Assembly (NCBI GenBank): GCA_964245825.1
Contig: CAXTNT010000011.1
Coordinates: forward strand, 59,392 to 123,391
Direction of reading: 5' to 3'
DNA from: CAJCIY01 sp964245825
GTDB taxonomy: Bacteria > Actinomycetota > Actinomycetes > Mycobacteriales > CAJCIY01
DNA: 64,000 nt
The number at the start of each line of letters is the position of its first letter. Position 1 is the stretch's first letter. Of this stretch, positions 1 to 7,261 are shown in pieces. The notes under the pieces were generated by a model. That model saw only the letters and a program-made list of their open reading frames with translations. It was not told the DNA's origin and made no database searches. Made by a program: the position numbers and the translations under genes.

Positions 1-1305
1 GCCGACGGGTGGGTCGCTCGCCCAGGGACGGACGCTCGCCGTGCGCGGCGGCTGCTCGTAGCGCCGACCGTCCCGGTCGGTCCAGGTGATGTCGAGGGCG
101 GTGCCGGCCAGCGCCCAGCCGCCCTCGTGGGCCGCGTGGTGGTGCCGGGAGCAGAGCAGGACCAGGTTGTCATCGATGGTCGGACCGCCGTCAGCCCAGT
201 GCCGCAGGTGATGCGCGTGGCAGCGCGGGGCACGGACCGGACAGCCCGGGAACCGGCACCCGCCGTCCCGCACCTCGAGCCTGCGGCGCATGGCCGCCCC
301 GGGTGTGCGTCGCGCCTCCGCGATGACGGCACCGACCCTGCCCGCGCGGTCGACCGGATGCACGGACACGTCCGCGCCGCAGCCGAGCCGCCTTGCCACC
401 TGCGCCGAGACCGGCTCGCTGGCGAATGGACCGTTACCGCTGAGCACGCCGGCGCCGAGTGCCCCGCCGCCCGCCGCGGCGCTGAGCAGGGCTCCGCCGG
501 CGACCGGACGCACCAGAAGCTGCAGGGCGACCGGCTGCTCGGGCGCAACGCCGGCGCAGAGATCGGCGAGTGCATCAGCGCGCCGCTGCTCGGCCGTGCG
601 CTGGTCGTCGGCGCCGTCAGGGCGCGACAGCGCCTCCAGGGCGGCGCCGATCCCGGCTGCCGCATCGAGCGTGAGCCGAGCGTGCAGCACGGCGGCACCC
701 GGCAACTCGCGGTCGGGCCAGATCCGCAGCCCCCGCGCTGCGTACGCGGTGCGCGCCTCATCCTCGAGCCGCCCCGGGCGCAGCGCCGCGACCGCCGCCC
801 GCGTCGCGTCGCGCACCTGGGCCACCGCCACCGCTCTCGGGTCGGCCAACACCGTCCGCTCGACCAGTGAGGACTCCCGGTCGTCGAGGCCTTCGGACTC
901 GCGCGCCAGCACCACCGCCTGCGCCCACGGCAGCGCCCCGCCCGCCAGCGCCGCGGCCGTCCCGGGCAGTCGGTCGCGCAGGGCGAGCGCGGTCTCACAC
1001 CGCACCTGCGCCTCGTAGGGCGACGTCGAACAGGCCGCCGCGAGCTGCTCGCGGTGCCACTCCATCTCGAGCAGCTCGTCGCTGGACCGGATGGTGCAAC
1101 GCCCACGCGAGGCATACGCGGCGATCAACCGCGCCCGCACGGCGGCGGCCCATGCCAACGACGCCTCGACCTGCGCGACTGCGTCGAGCAACGCCTCCTC
1201 GGACAGCGCATCGACGTCGAGATCGGCCGCTGACGCCAGCACGACGGGACCCGGCGACCCGCCCAGGTCGACCGCCCGCTCCCGCGGCTCCACGCTCGAA
1301 CGCAT
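1..1305 (-). CDS. DUF222 / HNH endonuclease domain protein (3' end beyond window)
   Basis: I translated this directly from the minus strand. An N-terminal DUF222-like helical region is followed by an HNH nuclease motif near the window edge: CRFPGC, then AHHLRHWADGG, then DNLVLLCSRHHHAAHEGGW. The reading frame is open from the ATG at 1305 to base 1, so the C-terminus is missing. The family corresponds to mycobacterial 13E12-type proteins, which are predicted metal-dependent nucleases of unproven role. The start is supported by a TAGTCT -10 element six bases upstream, which suggests a leaderless transcript, and by a perfect LexA box covering the ATG, so induction by DNA damage is likely. A paralogue lies at 20038. 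Confidence 0.9.
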   Translation of the reverse strand, partial: MRSSVEPRERAVDLGGSPGPVVLASAADLDVDALSEEALLDAVAQVEASLAWAAAVRARLIAAYASRGRCTIRSSDELLEMEWHREQLAAACSTSPYEAQVRCETALALRDRLPGTAAALAGGALPWAQAVVLARESEGLDDRESSLVERTVLADPRAVAVAQVRDATRAAVAALRPGRLEDEARTAYAARGLRIWPDRELPGAAVLHARLTLDAAAGIGAALEALSRPDGADDQRTAEQRRADALADLCAGVAPEQPVALQLLVRPVAGGALLSAAAGGGALGAGVLSGNGPFASEPVSAQVARRLGCGADVSVHPVDRAGRVGAVIAEARRTPGAAMRRRLEVRDGGCRFPGCPVRAPRCHAHHLRHWADGGPTIDDNLVLLCSRHHHAAHEGGWALAGTALDITWTDRDGRRYEQPPRTASVRPWASDPPVG

Positions 1306-1311
1306 GTTCGA
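1296..1311. promoter_or_regulatory. LexA (SOS) box over the HNH gene start
   Basis: The 16-bp palindrome TCGAACGCATGTTCGA matches the actinobacterial LexA consensus TCGAAC-N4-GTTCGA perfectly. It spans from the -10 element (TAGTCT, 1317-1312 on the minus strand) across the start codon at 1305. LexA bound here would block transcription initiation of the HNH gene. Confidence 0.85.
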
Positions 1312-1323
1312 AGACTACCCGCT

Positions 1324-1470
1324 CGCACCGACAGACTGCTGCGGCGCAGCACTTCTGTGGACAACCCGATGGACGCGCCCGCAGCGCAGGACACGGGACG
1401 CGCACCAACAAACTGCTGCGGCGCAGCACTTCTGCGGACACTGCCGCGGCGCAGCACACTTCTCTGGACA
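1324..1470. repeat. Intergenic 40-bp direct repeats with internal palindrome
   Basis: Two 40-bp copies (1324-1363 and 1401-1440) are 37/40 identical and 77 bp apart. A degenerate third copy follows at 1441-1470. Each carries a GC-rich near-palindrome (TGCTGCG-C-CGCAGCA on the minus strand). The array fills most of the 190-bp gap between the CBS gene stop and the HNH start. On the minus strand copy 1 also contains TTGTCCACA (1364-1356), identical to the actinobacterial DnaA-box consensus. The other copies are degenerate at that place, so this may be chance. No coding potential is seen. Confidence 0.7.
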
Positions 1471-1495
1471 GCCCGGTCGAGGGGCAGCCGCAAAC

Positions 1496-1879
1496 TCAGG
1501 ACGCGGGGGCGCCGAGGCGGGCCCGCATGAGGTCGCGTACCGAGACCACGCCCACGGTACGACCGCCGTCGACGACGATCAGGTGCCGGAAACCGCCGTC
1601 GAGCATCGCCGTGGCGGCAGCCTCGAGCGACCAGCCCGGGGCAGCCGTCACGGCACTGGACGTCAGGTAGCCGGCCACCGCGGTCGCGTCCGGGTCGACA
1701 CCCGCGGCCAGCGCCCGCAGCACGTCGCGCTCGGTCAGGATGCCGGGGCCACCGGTCTCGGGGTCGTCGACGACCGCCGCCCCCACGCCGCGCTCGACCA
1801 TCCGCCGGGATGCCTCCCGGATCGTGTGGGTCGGGCCGATCGTGAGCACGACCTCGGACATCGCATCTCGTACGTCCAT
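1496..1879 (-). CDS. CBS-domain protein (two CBS motifs)
   Basis: This 127-aa soluble protein is made almost entirely of a CBS pair. The first motif runs from MDVRDAMSEVV to about residue 55 (GILTERDVLRALAAG), and the second from about residue 65 to the end (HLIVVDGGRTVGVVSVRDL). Stand-alone CBS pairs usually bind adenine nucleotides and act as energy or redox sensors; the partner here is unknown. The ATG at 1879 is chosen because GGAGGTCCTGC lies directly upstream. The gene lies 83 bp downstream of ilvE on the same strand and may be cotranscribed with it. Confidence 0.85.
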   Translation of the reverse strand: MDVRDAMSEVVLTIGPTHTIREASRRMVERGVGAAVVDDPETGGPGILTERDVLRALAAGVDPDATAVAGYLTSSAVTAAPGWSLEAAATAMLDGGFRHLIVVDGGRTVGVVSVRDLMRARLGAPAS

Positions 1880-1962
1880 GCAGGACCTCCGCTCGGAGCC
1901 TCTCCCCGGCGTCGTCACCGTAGGCCGATCACCGCCGGAACGGAACCCTGCCCGCTCGGAGC

Positions 1963-2889
1963 TCAGTCCCGGACGTAGTCGTTCCACTCCTTGTACCGGT
2001 CGAGCCGTCCGGTCACTGACTGCCGGAACAGGCCGAGCAGCTGCGTGGTGATCTCGCCCGGCCGGCCGGTGCCGACCTTCCGGTCGTCGACCTCCACGAG
2101 CGGGACGACCTCGGCGGCCGTACCGGTGAAGAAGGCCTCGTCGGCGAGGTAGAGGTCGGACCGGTTCAGCGACTGCTCGCGGACCTCGTAGCCCTCGTCC
2201 CGGGCGAGGGTCATCACGGTGTCGCGGGTGATGCCGGCCAGCGCCCCGTCCACCAGCGGCGGGGTGACCAGCGTGCGGCCGTACACGACGAAGATGTTCT
2301 CGCCGCTGCCTTCCGCGATGTTCCCCTCGGGAGTGAGCAGGATCGCCTCGTCGTAGCCGGCCTTGAGCGCGGCGACCTTGGCCAGCGACGAGTTGATGTA
2401 CTGGCCGGTGCCCTTGCCGGTGGGCGGGATGGTGTTGTTGCCGATCCGCTGCCAGGAGCTGACCGCCGCACGGCAGCCCCGCTCCTCGGCCTCGGCGCCG
2501 AGGTAGGAGCCCCACGGCCAGCAGGCGATCGACACCACGGTCGGGGAAGGCAGCGGGTTGAGCCCCATCTCGCCGTAGCCGAGGTAGAACAGGGGCCGGA
2601 TGTAGCAGGACTCGACCTCGTTGACCCGGACGAGCTCCCGGGTCGCCGCGACGATCTCCGCGGCGGTGAACCGCGGTTCCATCATGTACAGGTGCGCGCT
2701 GCGGTAGAGCCGGGCGATGTGCTCGGTGAGCCGGAACACCGCCGGGCCGCGGTCGGTGGCGTACGCGCGGATGCCCTCGAAGACGCCCCACCCGTAGTGC
2801 AGCGTGGGGTTGAGGACGTGGATGGTGGCGTCGTCCCAGTCGACGAACTCGCCGTCCATCCAGATCTTGGCAGTCTTGGTCAGCGGCAT
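1963..2889 (-). CDS. ilvE: Branched-chain amino-acid aminotransferase
   Basis: This 308-aa fold-type IV PLP enzyme catalyses the last step of Leu/Ile/Val synthesis, transferring the amino group from glutamate. The predicted PLP lysine is K159 in the segment IPPTGKGTGQYINSS, by alignment with E. coli IlvE K160. The family segment AEGSGENIF starts near residue 192, and LYLADEAFFTGTAAEV lies further on. The ATG at 2889 has an AGGAG ribosome site about 10 bases upstream. It belongs functionally with leuA, leuB, ilvB, ilvN, ilvC and ilvD in this window, but sits in its own unit downstream of the PRC genes. Confidence 0.95.
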   Translation of the reverse strand: MPLTKTAKIWMDGEFVDWDDATIHVLNPTLHYGWGVFEGIRAYATDRGPAVFRLTEHIARLYRSAHLYMMEPRFTAAEIVAATRELVRVNEVESCYIRPLFYLGYGEMGLNPLPSPTVVSIACWPWGSYLGAEAEERGCRAAVSSWQRIGNNTIPPTGKGTGQYINSSLAKVAALKAGYDEAILLTPEGNIAEGSGENIFVVYGRTLVTPPLVDGALAGITRDTVMTLARDEGYEVREQSLNRSDLYLADEAFFTGTAAEVVPLVEVDDRKVGTGRPGEITTQLLGLFRQSVTGRLDRYKEWNDYVRD

Positions 2890-2910
2890 GGCGCGGGTCT
2901 CCTTCGCTGT

Positions 2911-2929
2911 CGTGGTTCAGGGAACCACG
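2911..2929 (-). promoter_or_regulatory. Perfect 8-bp inverted repeat in the ilvE 5' region
   Basis: CGTGGTTC-AGG-GAACCACG forms a perfect 8-bp inverted repeat about 20 bases upstream of the ilvE start. It could be a repressor operator or an mRNA hairpin near the ribosome site. No branched-chain leader peptide was found here. Confidence 0.45.
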
Positions 2930-2985
2930 GCTTCGTCACAACGGGATGTCGGTGACGGGGTCGTGGTACGGCAGCGGGTCGCGCT

Positions 2986-3007
2986 CCCCCGCATTCTACG
3001 GCGGGGG
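2986..3007 (-). terminator. GC hairpin after the PRC operon
   Basis: A 7-bp stem (CCCCCGC / GCGGGGG) with an 8-base loop lies 20 bp downstream of the PRC gene stop at 3027. It has no T-tract, as is common for actinobacterial terminators. It would separate the PRC operon from ilvE. Confidence 0.5.
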
Positions 3008-3026
3008 CATCTCCGCCAGCATGCGG

Positions 3027-3461
3027 TCAGTCCGCGGCGACGACCAGCGCGTAGCTGCCCAGCCCCAGCAACCTGCTGGGCTCGACCGCCGCACCCCCGG
3101 TCGACACCACGCCGAGCGCACCGCTGTCGGTGTCGACCTCGACGTCGTCGACCGAGCCGAGCTCGACGCCCGCGTCGGTCAGCACCAGCGACCCCAGCAG
3201 GGCGCCGCGCCCCTTCAGCGTGTCGGTCTCCAGGCCGTCGGCGGGCTCGCGCAGGCTGTCCTCGGCGTCGATCACGGCCGCGTCGGCGATGCCAGTCACG
3301 TGCGCGTGGTCGATCACCCGGGCCTTCCGGCCCTTGCCGACCTGCCAGGCGAGCACGGTGCCGCGGTGGATGTCGACGACGACGCCGTGGATCTCCCCGA
3401 CCCGCTCGGCCGTGTCGCGGGCCACGACCTTCATCCCCAGCAGGGAGTGCAGGCTGGTCAT
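3027..3461 (-). CDS. PRC-barrel domain protein
   Basis: This 144-aa protein shows two PRC-barrel-like halves. The first begins SLHSLLGMKVVARDTAERVG with a VVVDIHRGTVLAWQV strand, and the second contains GSLVLTDAGVELGSVDDVEVD. PRC barrels occur in the RNA-processing protein RimM and in photosynthetic reaction centre subunit H, and in many actinobacterial proteins of unknown role. The ATG at 3461 overlaps the stop of the preceding PRC gene by four bases, so the two are translationally coupled. It is the last gene of a three-gene unit. Confidence 0.75.
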   Translation of the reverse strand: MTSLHSLLGMKVVARDTAERVGEIHGVVVDIHRGTVLAWQVGKGRKARVIDHAHVTGIADAAVIDAEDSLREPADGLETDTLKGRGALLGSLVLTDAGVELGSVDDVEVDTDSGALGVVSTGGAAVEPSRLLGLGSYALVVAAD

Positions 3462-4216
3462 GACGTCACCGTCGAGCCGGCCGCAGGCGCCGGGGGGCTG
3501 CCGAGCTGGGCGCGGAACGCCTCGACCGAGCCGCCGAAGCCGGACAGGTCCTGGGTGATGAACGGGCGTACCTCCGCTGGCACCACCAGGTGGCTCCCAG
3601 ACACCGCGAGCGTGTACGGCAGCGGCACGAACTCCTCGTGTCCGGGGTCCTTGTCGTTGGCCTCGTTCGGTCGCAGCTGGTAGCCGACCACGTCACCCGG
3701 TGACGCCGAGGCGGAGCCCACGCCGACCACACCGCCGTGCAGCACCAGGTCGGTCACGACGCCGAGCGAGTCGCCGGCGTCGGTGAGCACCTCGTTGCCC
3801 AGCACGTTGCGGTGCTTGTCCGCCTCGGCCCGCGCCTGCTCCCCGGCCTCCTCCTCGAGCACCCCGCTGGAGGCGACCGTGACGGCGTGCCGGCCGATGG
3901 CGTGCAGCTGCGAGAGCTGGAGCCCGACCTTCAGCGGGCCGGCGAAGATCCCGCCGTGCTTGTTCAGGGTGATGCCGGTGAGCCGACCCAGCTCCGGTGA
4001 GTACAGGACGTCCTTGACGTCGGCGATCGCCTCGCCCTCGGCGATGCTCACGACCACCCGGCCCGACACCTCGGTGGCCCGCATCAGGGCCATCTCGGCC
4101 GGCGGGTCGCCCACCGGCTGCGGGGAGGCCTTCGGCTTCGCCCGGGGGGAGGGCCGGCGCGCGGCCTTCGGCGCGGGCTCAGCCGCCGAGGCGGCGGCCC
4201 TCTTGCGGCCGGTCAC
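3458..4216 (-). CDS. PRC-barrel domain protein with basic Ala/Pro-rich N-terminus
   Basis: The predicted product is 252 aa. Residues 1-40 are Lys/Arg/Ala/Pro-rich and low-complexity. Two PRC-like modules follow: MRATEVSGRVVVSIAEG with KDVLYSPELGRLTG, and GNEVLTDAGDSLGVVTDLV. The GTG at 4216 is preferred because it overlaps the TGA of the upstream 46-aa membrane protein by four bases. An internal Met (about residue 42) is an alternative start. It is coupled on both sides, so the three products probably act together. The function is unknown. Confidence 0.7.
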   Translation of the reverse strand: MTGRKRAAASAAEPAPKAARRPSPRAKPKASPQPVGDPPAEMALMRATEVSGRVVVSIAEGEAIADVKDVLYSPELGRLTGITLNKHGGIFAGPLKVGLQLSQLHAIGRHAVTVASSGVLEEEAGEQARAEADKHRNVLGNEVLTDAGDSLGVVTDLVLHGGVVGVGSASASPGDVVGYQLRPNEANDKDPGHEEFVPLPYTLAVSGSHLVVPAEVRPFITQDLSGFGGSVEAFRAQLGSPPAPAAGSTVTS

Positions 4217-4353
4217 CGCCGACCGCCCCGCCGGCTGCGACCCGTGGTCGCAATCACCCCGCCACTGCGGCGGCGGCTCTGCACGAAGGCGACGGCCGCG
4301 GTCAGCAGGGCGATCACCACCACCACGATGACCAGCCAGACCCACCACTGCAT
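4213..4353 (-). CDS. 46-aa single-pass membrane protein heading the PRC operon
   Basis: This small gene was found by reading the minus strand. ATG at 4353 is preceded by GGGAGAGGA at ribosome-site distance. The product starts MQWWVWLVIVVVVIALLTA, one transmembrane helix at residues 2-24, and ends in a very basic cytoplasmic tail (SRRRSGG, then RSRRGGRR). Its stop overlaps the next gene's GTG (GTGA). The good ribosome site, the hydrophobic-then-basic pattern and the coupling support a real gene. It may anchor or recruit the PRC-barrel proteins to the membrane (inference). Confidence 0.7.
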   Translation of the reverse strand: MQWWVWLVIVVVVIALLTAAVAFVQSRRRSGGVIATTGRSRRGGRR

Positions 4354-4428
4354 CTCGACGTCCTCTCCCGTACGCGCCCGGGTGCGCTTGGCGAGTCTCT
4401 ACCCCGCCGCCCGGGTTCCGACCCGCGC

Positions 4429-5442
4429 TCAGCCAGCGGCGGCCGTGGCCAGCTCGTCGCCGACCGCGGAGGTGGACGCGGGTCCGGGCCGGCCGGCGAG
4501 CCGCGTGGCAACCGCGCGTTCCACCTGCGCCGCGGCCGCGGTCTCGCCGAGGTGCGCCAGCAGCAGGGCGACCGACAGCACGGCGGCGGTCGGGTCGGCG
4601 CGCCCGGTCCCGACCAGATCCGGCGCGCTGCCGTGCACCGGCTCGAACATGCTCGGATTGGCCCGGCTCACGTCGAGGTTGCCGGAGGCGGCGAGGCCGA
4701 TTCCCCCGGCGACGGCGGCGCCGAGGTCGGTGAGGATGTCGCCGAACAGGTTGTCGGTGACCACGACGTCGAACCGCCCCGGGTCGGTCACGAAGAACAT
4801 GCTGGCGGCATCCACGTGCTGGTAGGCGACCTCCACGTCCGGGAAGTCGGCGCCGACCTCGTCGACGACCCGCCGCCAGAGCCCGCCCGCGTGCGTGAGC
4901 ACGTTGGTCTTGTGCACCAGCGTGAGGTGCCGGCGACGCTGCCGCGCACGGCCGAAGGCGTCGCGGACGACCCGCTCCACCCCGTACGCCGTGTTCTGGC
5001 TGACCTCGGTCGCGACCTCGTGCGGCGTGCCGGTCCGCATCGACCCGCCGACGCCCACATACGGGCCCTCGGTGCCCTCCCGGACGCACACCATGTCGAT
5101 CACCGCCGCGGGACCGAGCGGTGACTCGACGCCAGGGAACAGCCGGACCGGCCGCAGGTTCACGTGGTGGTCGAGCTCGAACCGCAGCCGCAGCAGGAGC
5201 TGGCGCTCGATGATCCCCGACGGCACCCGGGGGTCGCCGACCGCACCGAGCAGGATCGCGTCGTGGCCGCGGAGTTCGGTCAGCACCGCGTCGGGCAGCG
5301 CCTCACCCGTACGCAGGTAGCGCTCGGCGCCCAGGTCGTAGTCGGTGGTCTCCACCGCCGGGTGGACGGCCGTGAGCACCCGCAGCGCCACGGCCGTCAC
5401 CTCGGGGCCGATGCCGTCTCCACCGATCACCGCGAGTCGCAT
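4429..5442 (-). CDS. leuB: 3-isopropylmalate dehydrogenase
   Basis: This 337-aa enzyme oxidises and decarboxylates 3-isopropylmalate to 2-ketoisocaproate with NAD, the third leucine step. The isocitrate/isopropylmalate dehydrogenase family is clear from VIGGDGIGPEV at residues 5-15, LLGAVGDP, the substrate loop LLLRLRFELDHHVNLRP, the metal/NAD region VTDNLFGDILTDL and the C-terminal MFEPVHGSAPDL. Start ATG at 5442 has TAGGTT eight bases upstream and may be leaderless. It lies 24 bp after leuA on the same strand, so it can also be read from the leuA promoter. Confidence 0.95.
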   Translation of the reverse strand: MRLAVIGGDGIGPEVTAVALRVLTAVHPAVETTDYDLGAERYLRTGEALPDAVLTELRGHDAILLGAVGDPRVPSGIIERQLLLRLRFELDHHVNLRPVRLFPGVESPLGPAAVIDMVCVREGTEGPYVGVGGSMRTGTPHEVATEVSQNTAYGVERVVRDAFGRARQRRRHLTLVHKTNVLTHAGGLWRRVVDEVGADFPDVEVAYQHVDAASMFFVTDPGRFDVVVTDNLFGDILTDLGAAVAGGIGLAASGNLDVSRANPSMFEPVHGSAPDLVGTGRADPTAAVLSVALLLAHLGETAAAAQVERAVATRLAGRPGPASTSAVGDELATAAAG

Positions 5443-5466
5443 GGTCGGCCAACCTACCGAGGCAGG

Positions 5467-7155
5467 TCAGACCCGCCCGCCGGTGGACAGGACGGCCTGC
5501 AGCGACGCGGTGACGATGTTGGCGTCGATGCCGACCCCCCACACCACCTGGCCGTCGACGGCCGCCTCCACGTACGCGGCGGCGCGGGCGTCCTCGCCGC
5601 CGGTCAGCGCGTGCTCGGCGTAGTCCAGGACACGCACGTCCAGGCCCCAGACCGGCGCCATCGCGTGCACGATCGCCGCGATCGGGCCGTTGCCGGTGCC
5701 GGTCACCTCGACGTCCCGGCCCGCGACGCCGACCACCGCGGTGATCTCGTCGCCGTCCATCCGGAAGCGCCGCAGGGGGTAGCGGTAGTCGAGGTAGGTG
5801 TCGCTGAACACCGACCAGATCTGCGCCGGCAGGATCTCCCCACCGGCGGCCTCGGTGCGGCTCTGGATCACCCGGCTGAACTCGATCTGCGCGCGGCGCG
5901 GCAGGTCCAACCCGTGGTCGTGCTTGAGCACGTACGCCACCCCGCCCTTGCCGCTCTGCGAGTTGACCCGGATCACGGCCTCGTACGTGCGGCCGACGTC
6001 CTTGGGGTCGATCGGCAGGTACGGGACCTCCCAGCGGAAGCCCGCGACGGGGACCCCCGCCGCGGCGGCGTCGGCCTCCATCGCCTCCAGGCCCTTCTTG
6101 ATCGCGTCCTGGTGGCTGCCGGAGAAGGCGGTGTAGACGAGGTCGCCGCCGTAGGGGTGCCGCGGGTGTACGGGCAGCTGGTTGGCGTACTCGACCGTGC
6201 GGCGGATCTCGTCGATGTCCGAGAAGTCGATCATCGGGTCGATACCCTGGCTGAACAGGTTCAGCCCCAGGGTGACCAGGCAGACGTTGCCGGTGCGCTC
6301 GCCATTGCCGAACAGGCAGCCCTCGACCCGGTCGGCGCCCGCCAGCACGCCGAGCTCGGCGGCGGCGACCGCGCAGCCGCGGTCGTTGTGCGGGTGCAGG
6401 CTCAGGATCGTCGCGTCCCGCCGGGTGAGGCTGCGGTGCACCTGCTCGATGGAGTCGGCGTACACGTTAGGCGTGGACATCTCCACCGTCGCAGGCAGAT
6501 TCAGCACCACCGGCCGGTCCGGGGTCGGCTGCCAGACGTCGCTCACCGCCTCGCAGACCTCGATCGCGTAGTCCAGCTCGGTGCCGGTGTAGGACTCCGG
6601 GCTGTACTGCATGAAGGTGTCGGTGTCGCCGAGGTACTGCTCGACGTACTTGCTCACCCACTGCGCGCCCTGGACCGCGATGTCCTTGACGCCGTCGCGG
6701 TCGAGCCCGAACACGACCCGCCGCTGCAGCGTGGAGGTCGAGTTGTAGAGGTGCACCAGCGCCCGCGGTGCGCCGACGAGGGACTGGACCGTGCGCTCGA
6801 TGAGCTCAGACCGGGCCTGGGTCAGCACCTGGATCGTGACGTCCGCGGGGATCAGGTCGCGCTCCACGATGTGCCGGACGAAGTCGAAGTCGGTCTGGCT
6901 CGCCGCCGGGAAGCCGACCTCGATCTCCTTGTAGCCCATGGCCACCAGCAGCTCGAACATCGCGAGCTTGCGCCCGCTGTCCATCGGGTCGATCAGGGCC
7001 TGGTTGCCGTCGCGCAGGTCGACGCTGCACCAGCGCGGCGCAGCCGTGGTGGTCTGCTCCGGCCAGGTGCGGTCCGGGAGCACGAACGGCGGGAACGGCG
7101 CGTAGCGCCCGGTGGGCATCGGGCTGGGCTGCTGGGGGTTCGGGTACGTGGGCAT
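5467..7155 (-). CDS. leuA: 2-isopropylmalate synthase
   Basis: This 562-aa enzyme condenses acetyl-CoA with 2-ketoisovalerate, the committed step to leucine. The N-terminal TIM barrel shows the metal motif DLRDGNQALIDPMDSG and the HxH pair in LSLHPHNDRG. The C-terminal LeuA regulatory domain (from about residue 430) binds leucine for feedback inhibition. Length fits the long actinobacterial form. The ATG at 7155 has GGAAGAG upstream. The 100-bp leader contains a Leu-codon leader peptide and a strong hairpin, so transcription or translation is probably attenuated by leucyl-tRNA supply. Confidence 0.96.
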   Translation of the reverse strand: MPTYPNPQQPSPMPTGRYAPFPPFVLPDRTWPEQTTTAAPRWCSVDLRDGNQALIDPMDSGRKLAMFELLVAMGYKEIEVGFPAASQTDFDFVRHIVERDLIPADVTIQVLTQARSELIERTVQSLVGAPRALVHLYNSTSTLQRRVVFGLDRDGVKDIAVQGAQWVSKYVEQYLGDTDTFMQYSPESYTGTELDYAIEVCEAVSDVWQPTPDRPVVLNLPATVEMSTPNVYADSIEQVHRSLTRRDATILSLHPHNDRGCAVAAAELGVLAGADRVEGCLFGNGERTGNVCLVTLGLNLFSQGIDPMIDFSDIDEIRRTVEYANQLPVHPRHPYGGDLVYTAFSGSHQDAIKKGLEAMEADAAAAGVPVAGFRWEVPYLPIDPKDVGRTYEAVIRVNSQSGKGGVAYVLKHDHGLDLPRRAQIEFSRVIQSRTEAAGGEILPAQIWSVFSDTYLDYRYPLRRFRMDGDEITAVVGVAGRDVEVTGTGNGPIAAIVHAMAPVWGLDVRVLDYAEHALTGGEDARAAAYVEAAVDGQVVWGVGIDANIVTASLQAVLSTGGRV

Positions 7156-7197
7156 CTCTGCTCTTCCGGGTGGTGGCGGCGGCCAGCACGCGCAGAC

Positions 7198-7234
7198 CCG
7201 CGACGGGGAGCCGGCCGGTCAGGCCCCGTCGCGG
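7198..7234 (-). promoter_or_regulatory. leuA leader hairpin (attenuator element)
   Basis: Arms 7234-7224 and 7208-7198 form a perfect 11-bp stem (CCGCGACGGGG / CCCCGTCGCGG) around a 15-base loop holding the leader-peptide stop. Loop sequence GGCCGGC can alternatively pair with GCTGGCC further downstream. The ribosome position on the Leu codons would decide which structure forms. No T-tract is seen, so control could act on Rho or on leuA translation (inference). Confidence 0.65.
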
Positions 7235-7257
7235 CAGCGAAGCAGGAGGAGCGCCAC
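7219..7257 (-). CDS. leuL: leuA leader peptide (VALLLLRCRDGA)
   Basis: A 12-codon reading frame starts at GTG 7257 and reads M/V-A-L-L-L-L-R-C-R-D-G-A. Its four consecutive Leu codons (CTC CTC CTG CTT) are the hallmark of a leucine attenuator. A promoter fits exactly: CTGACT (7293-7288), an 18-bp spacer, TAGCCT (7269-7264), six bases and then GTG. The peptide would therefore be translated from a leaderless transcript. The -10 element overlaps the stop of the upstream hydrolase gene. The last codons run into the 5' arm of the downstream hairpin. Confidence 0.8.
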   Translation of the reverse strand: MALLLLRCRDGA

Positions 7258-7261
7258 GGGC

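Noticed and set aside
1356..1364. DnaA box TTGTCCACA as sign of a replication origin
   Set aside because: Only one perfect match exists and none of dnaA, dnaN or gyrB is nearby, so a chance match within the repeat is likelier.
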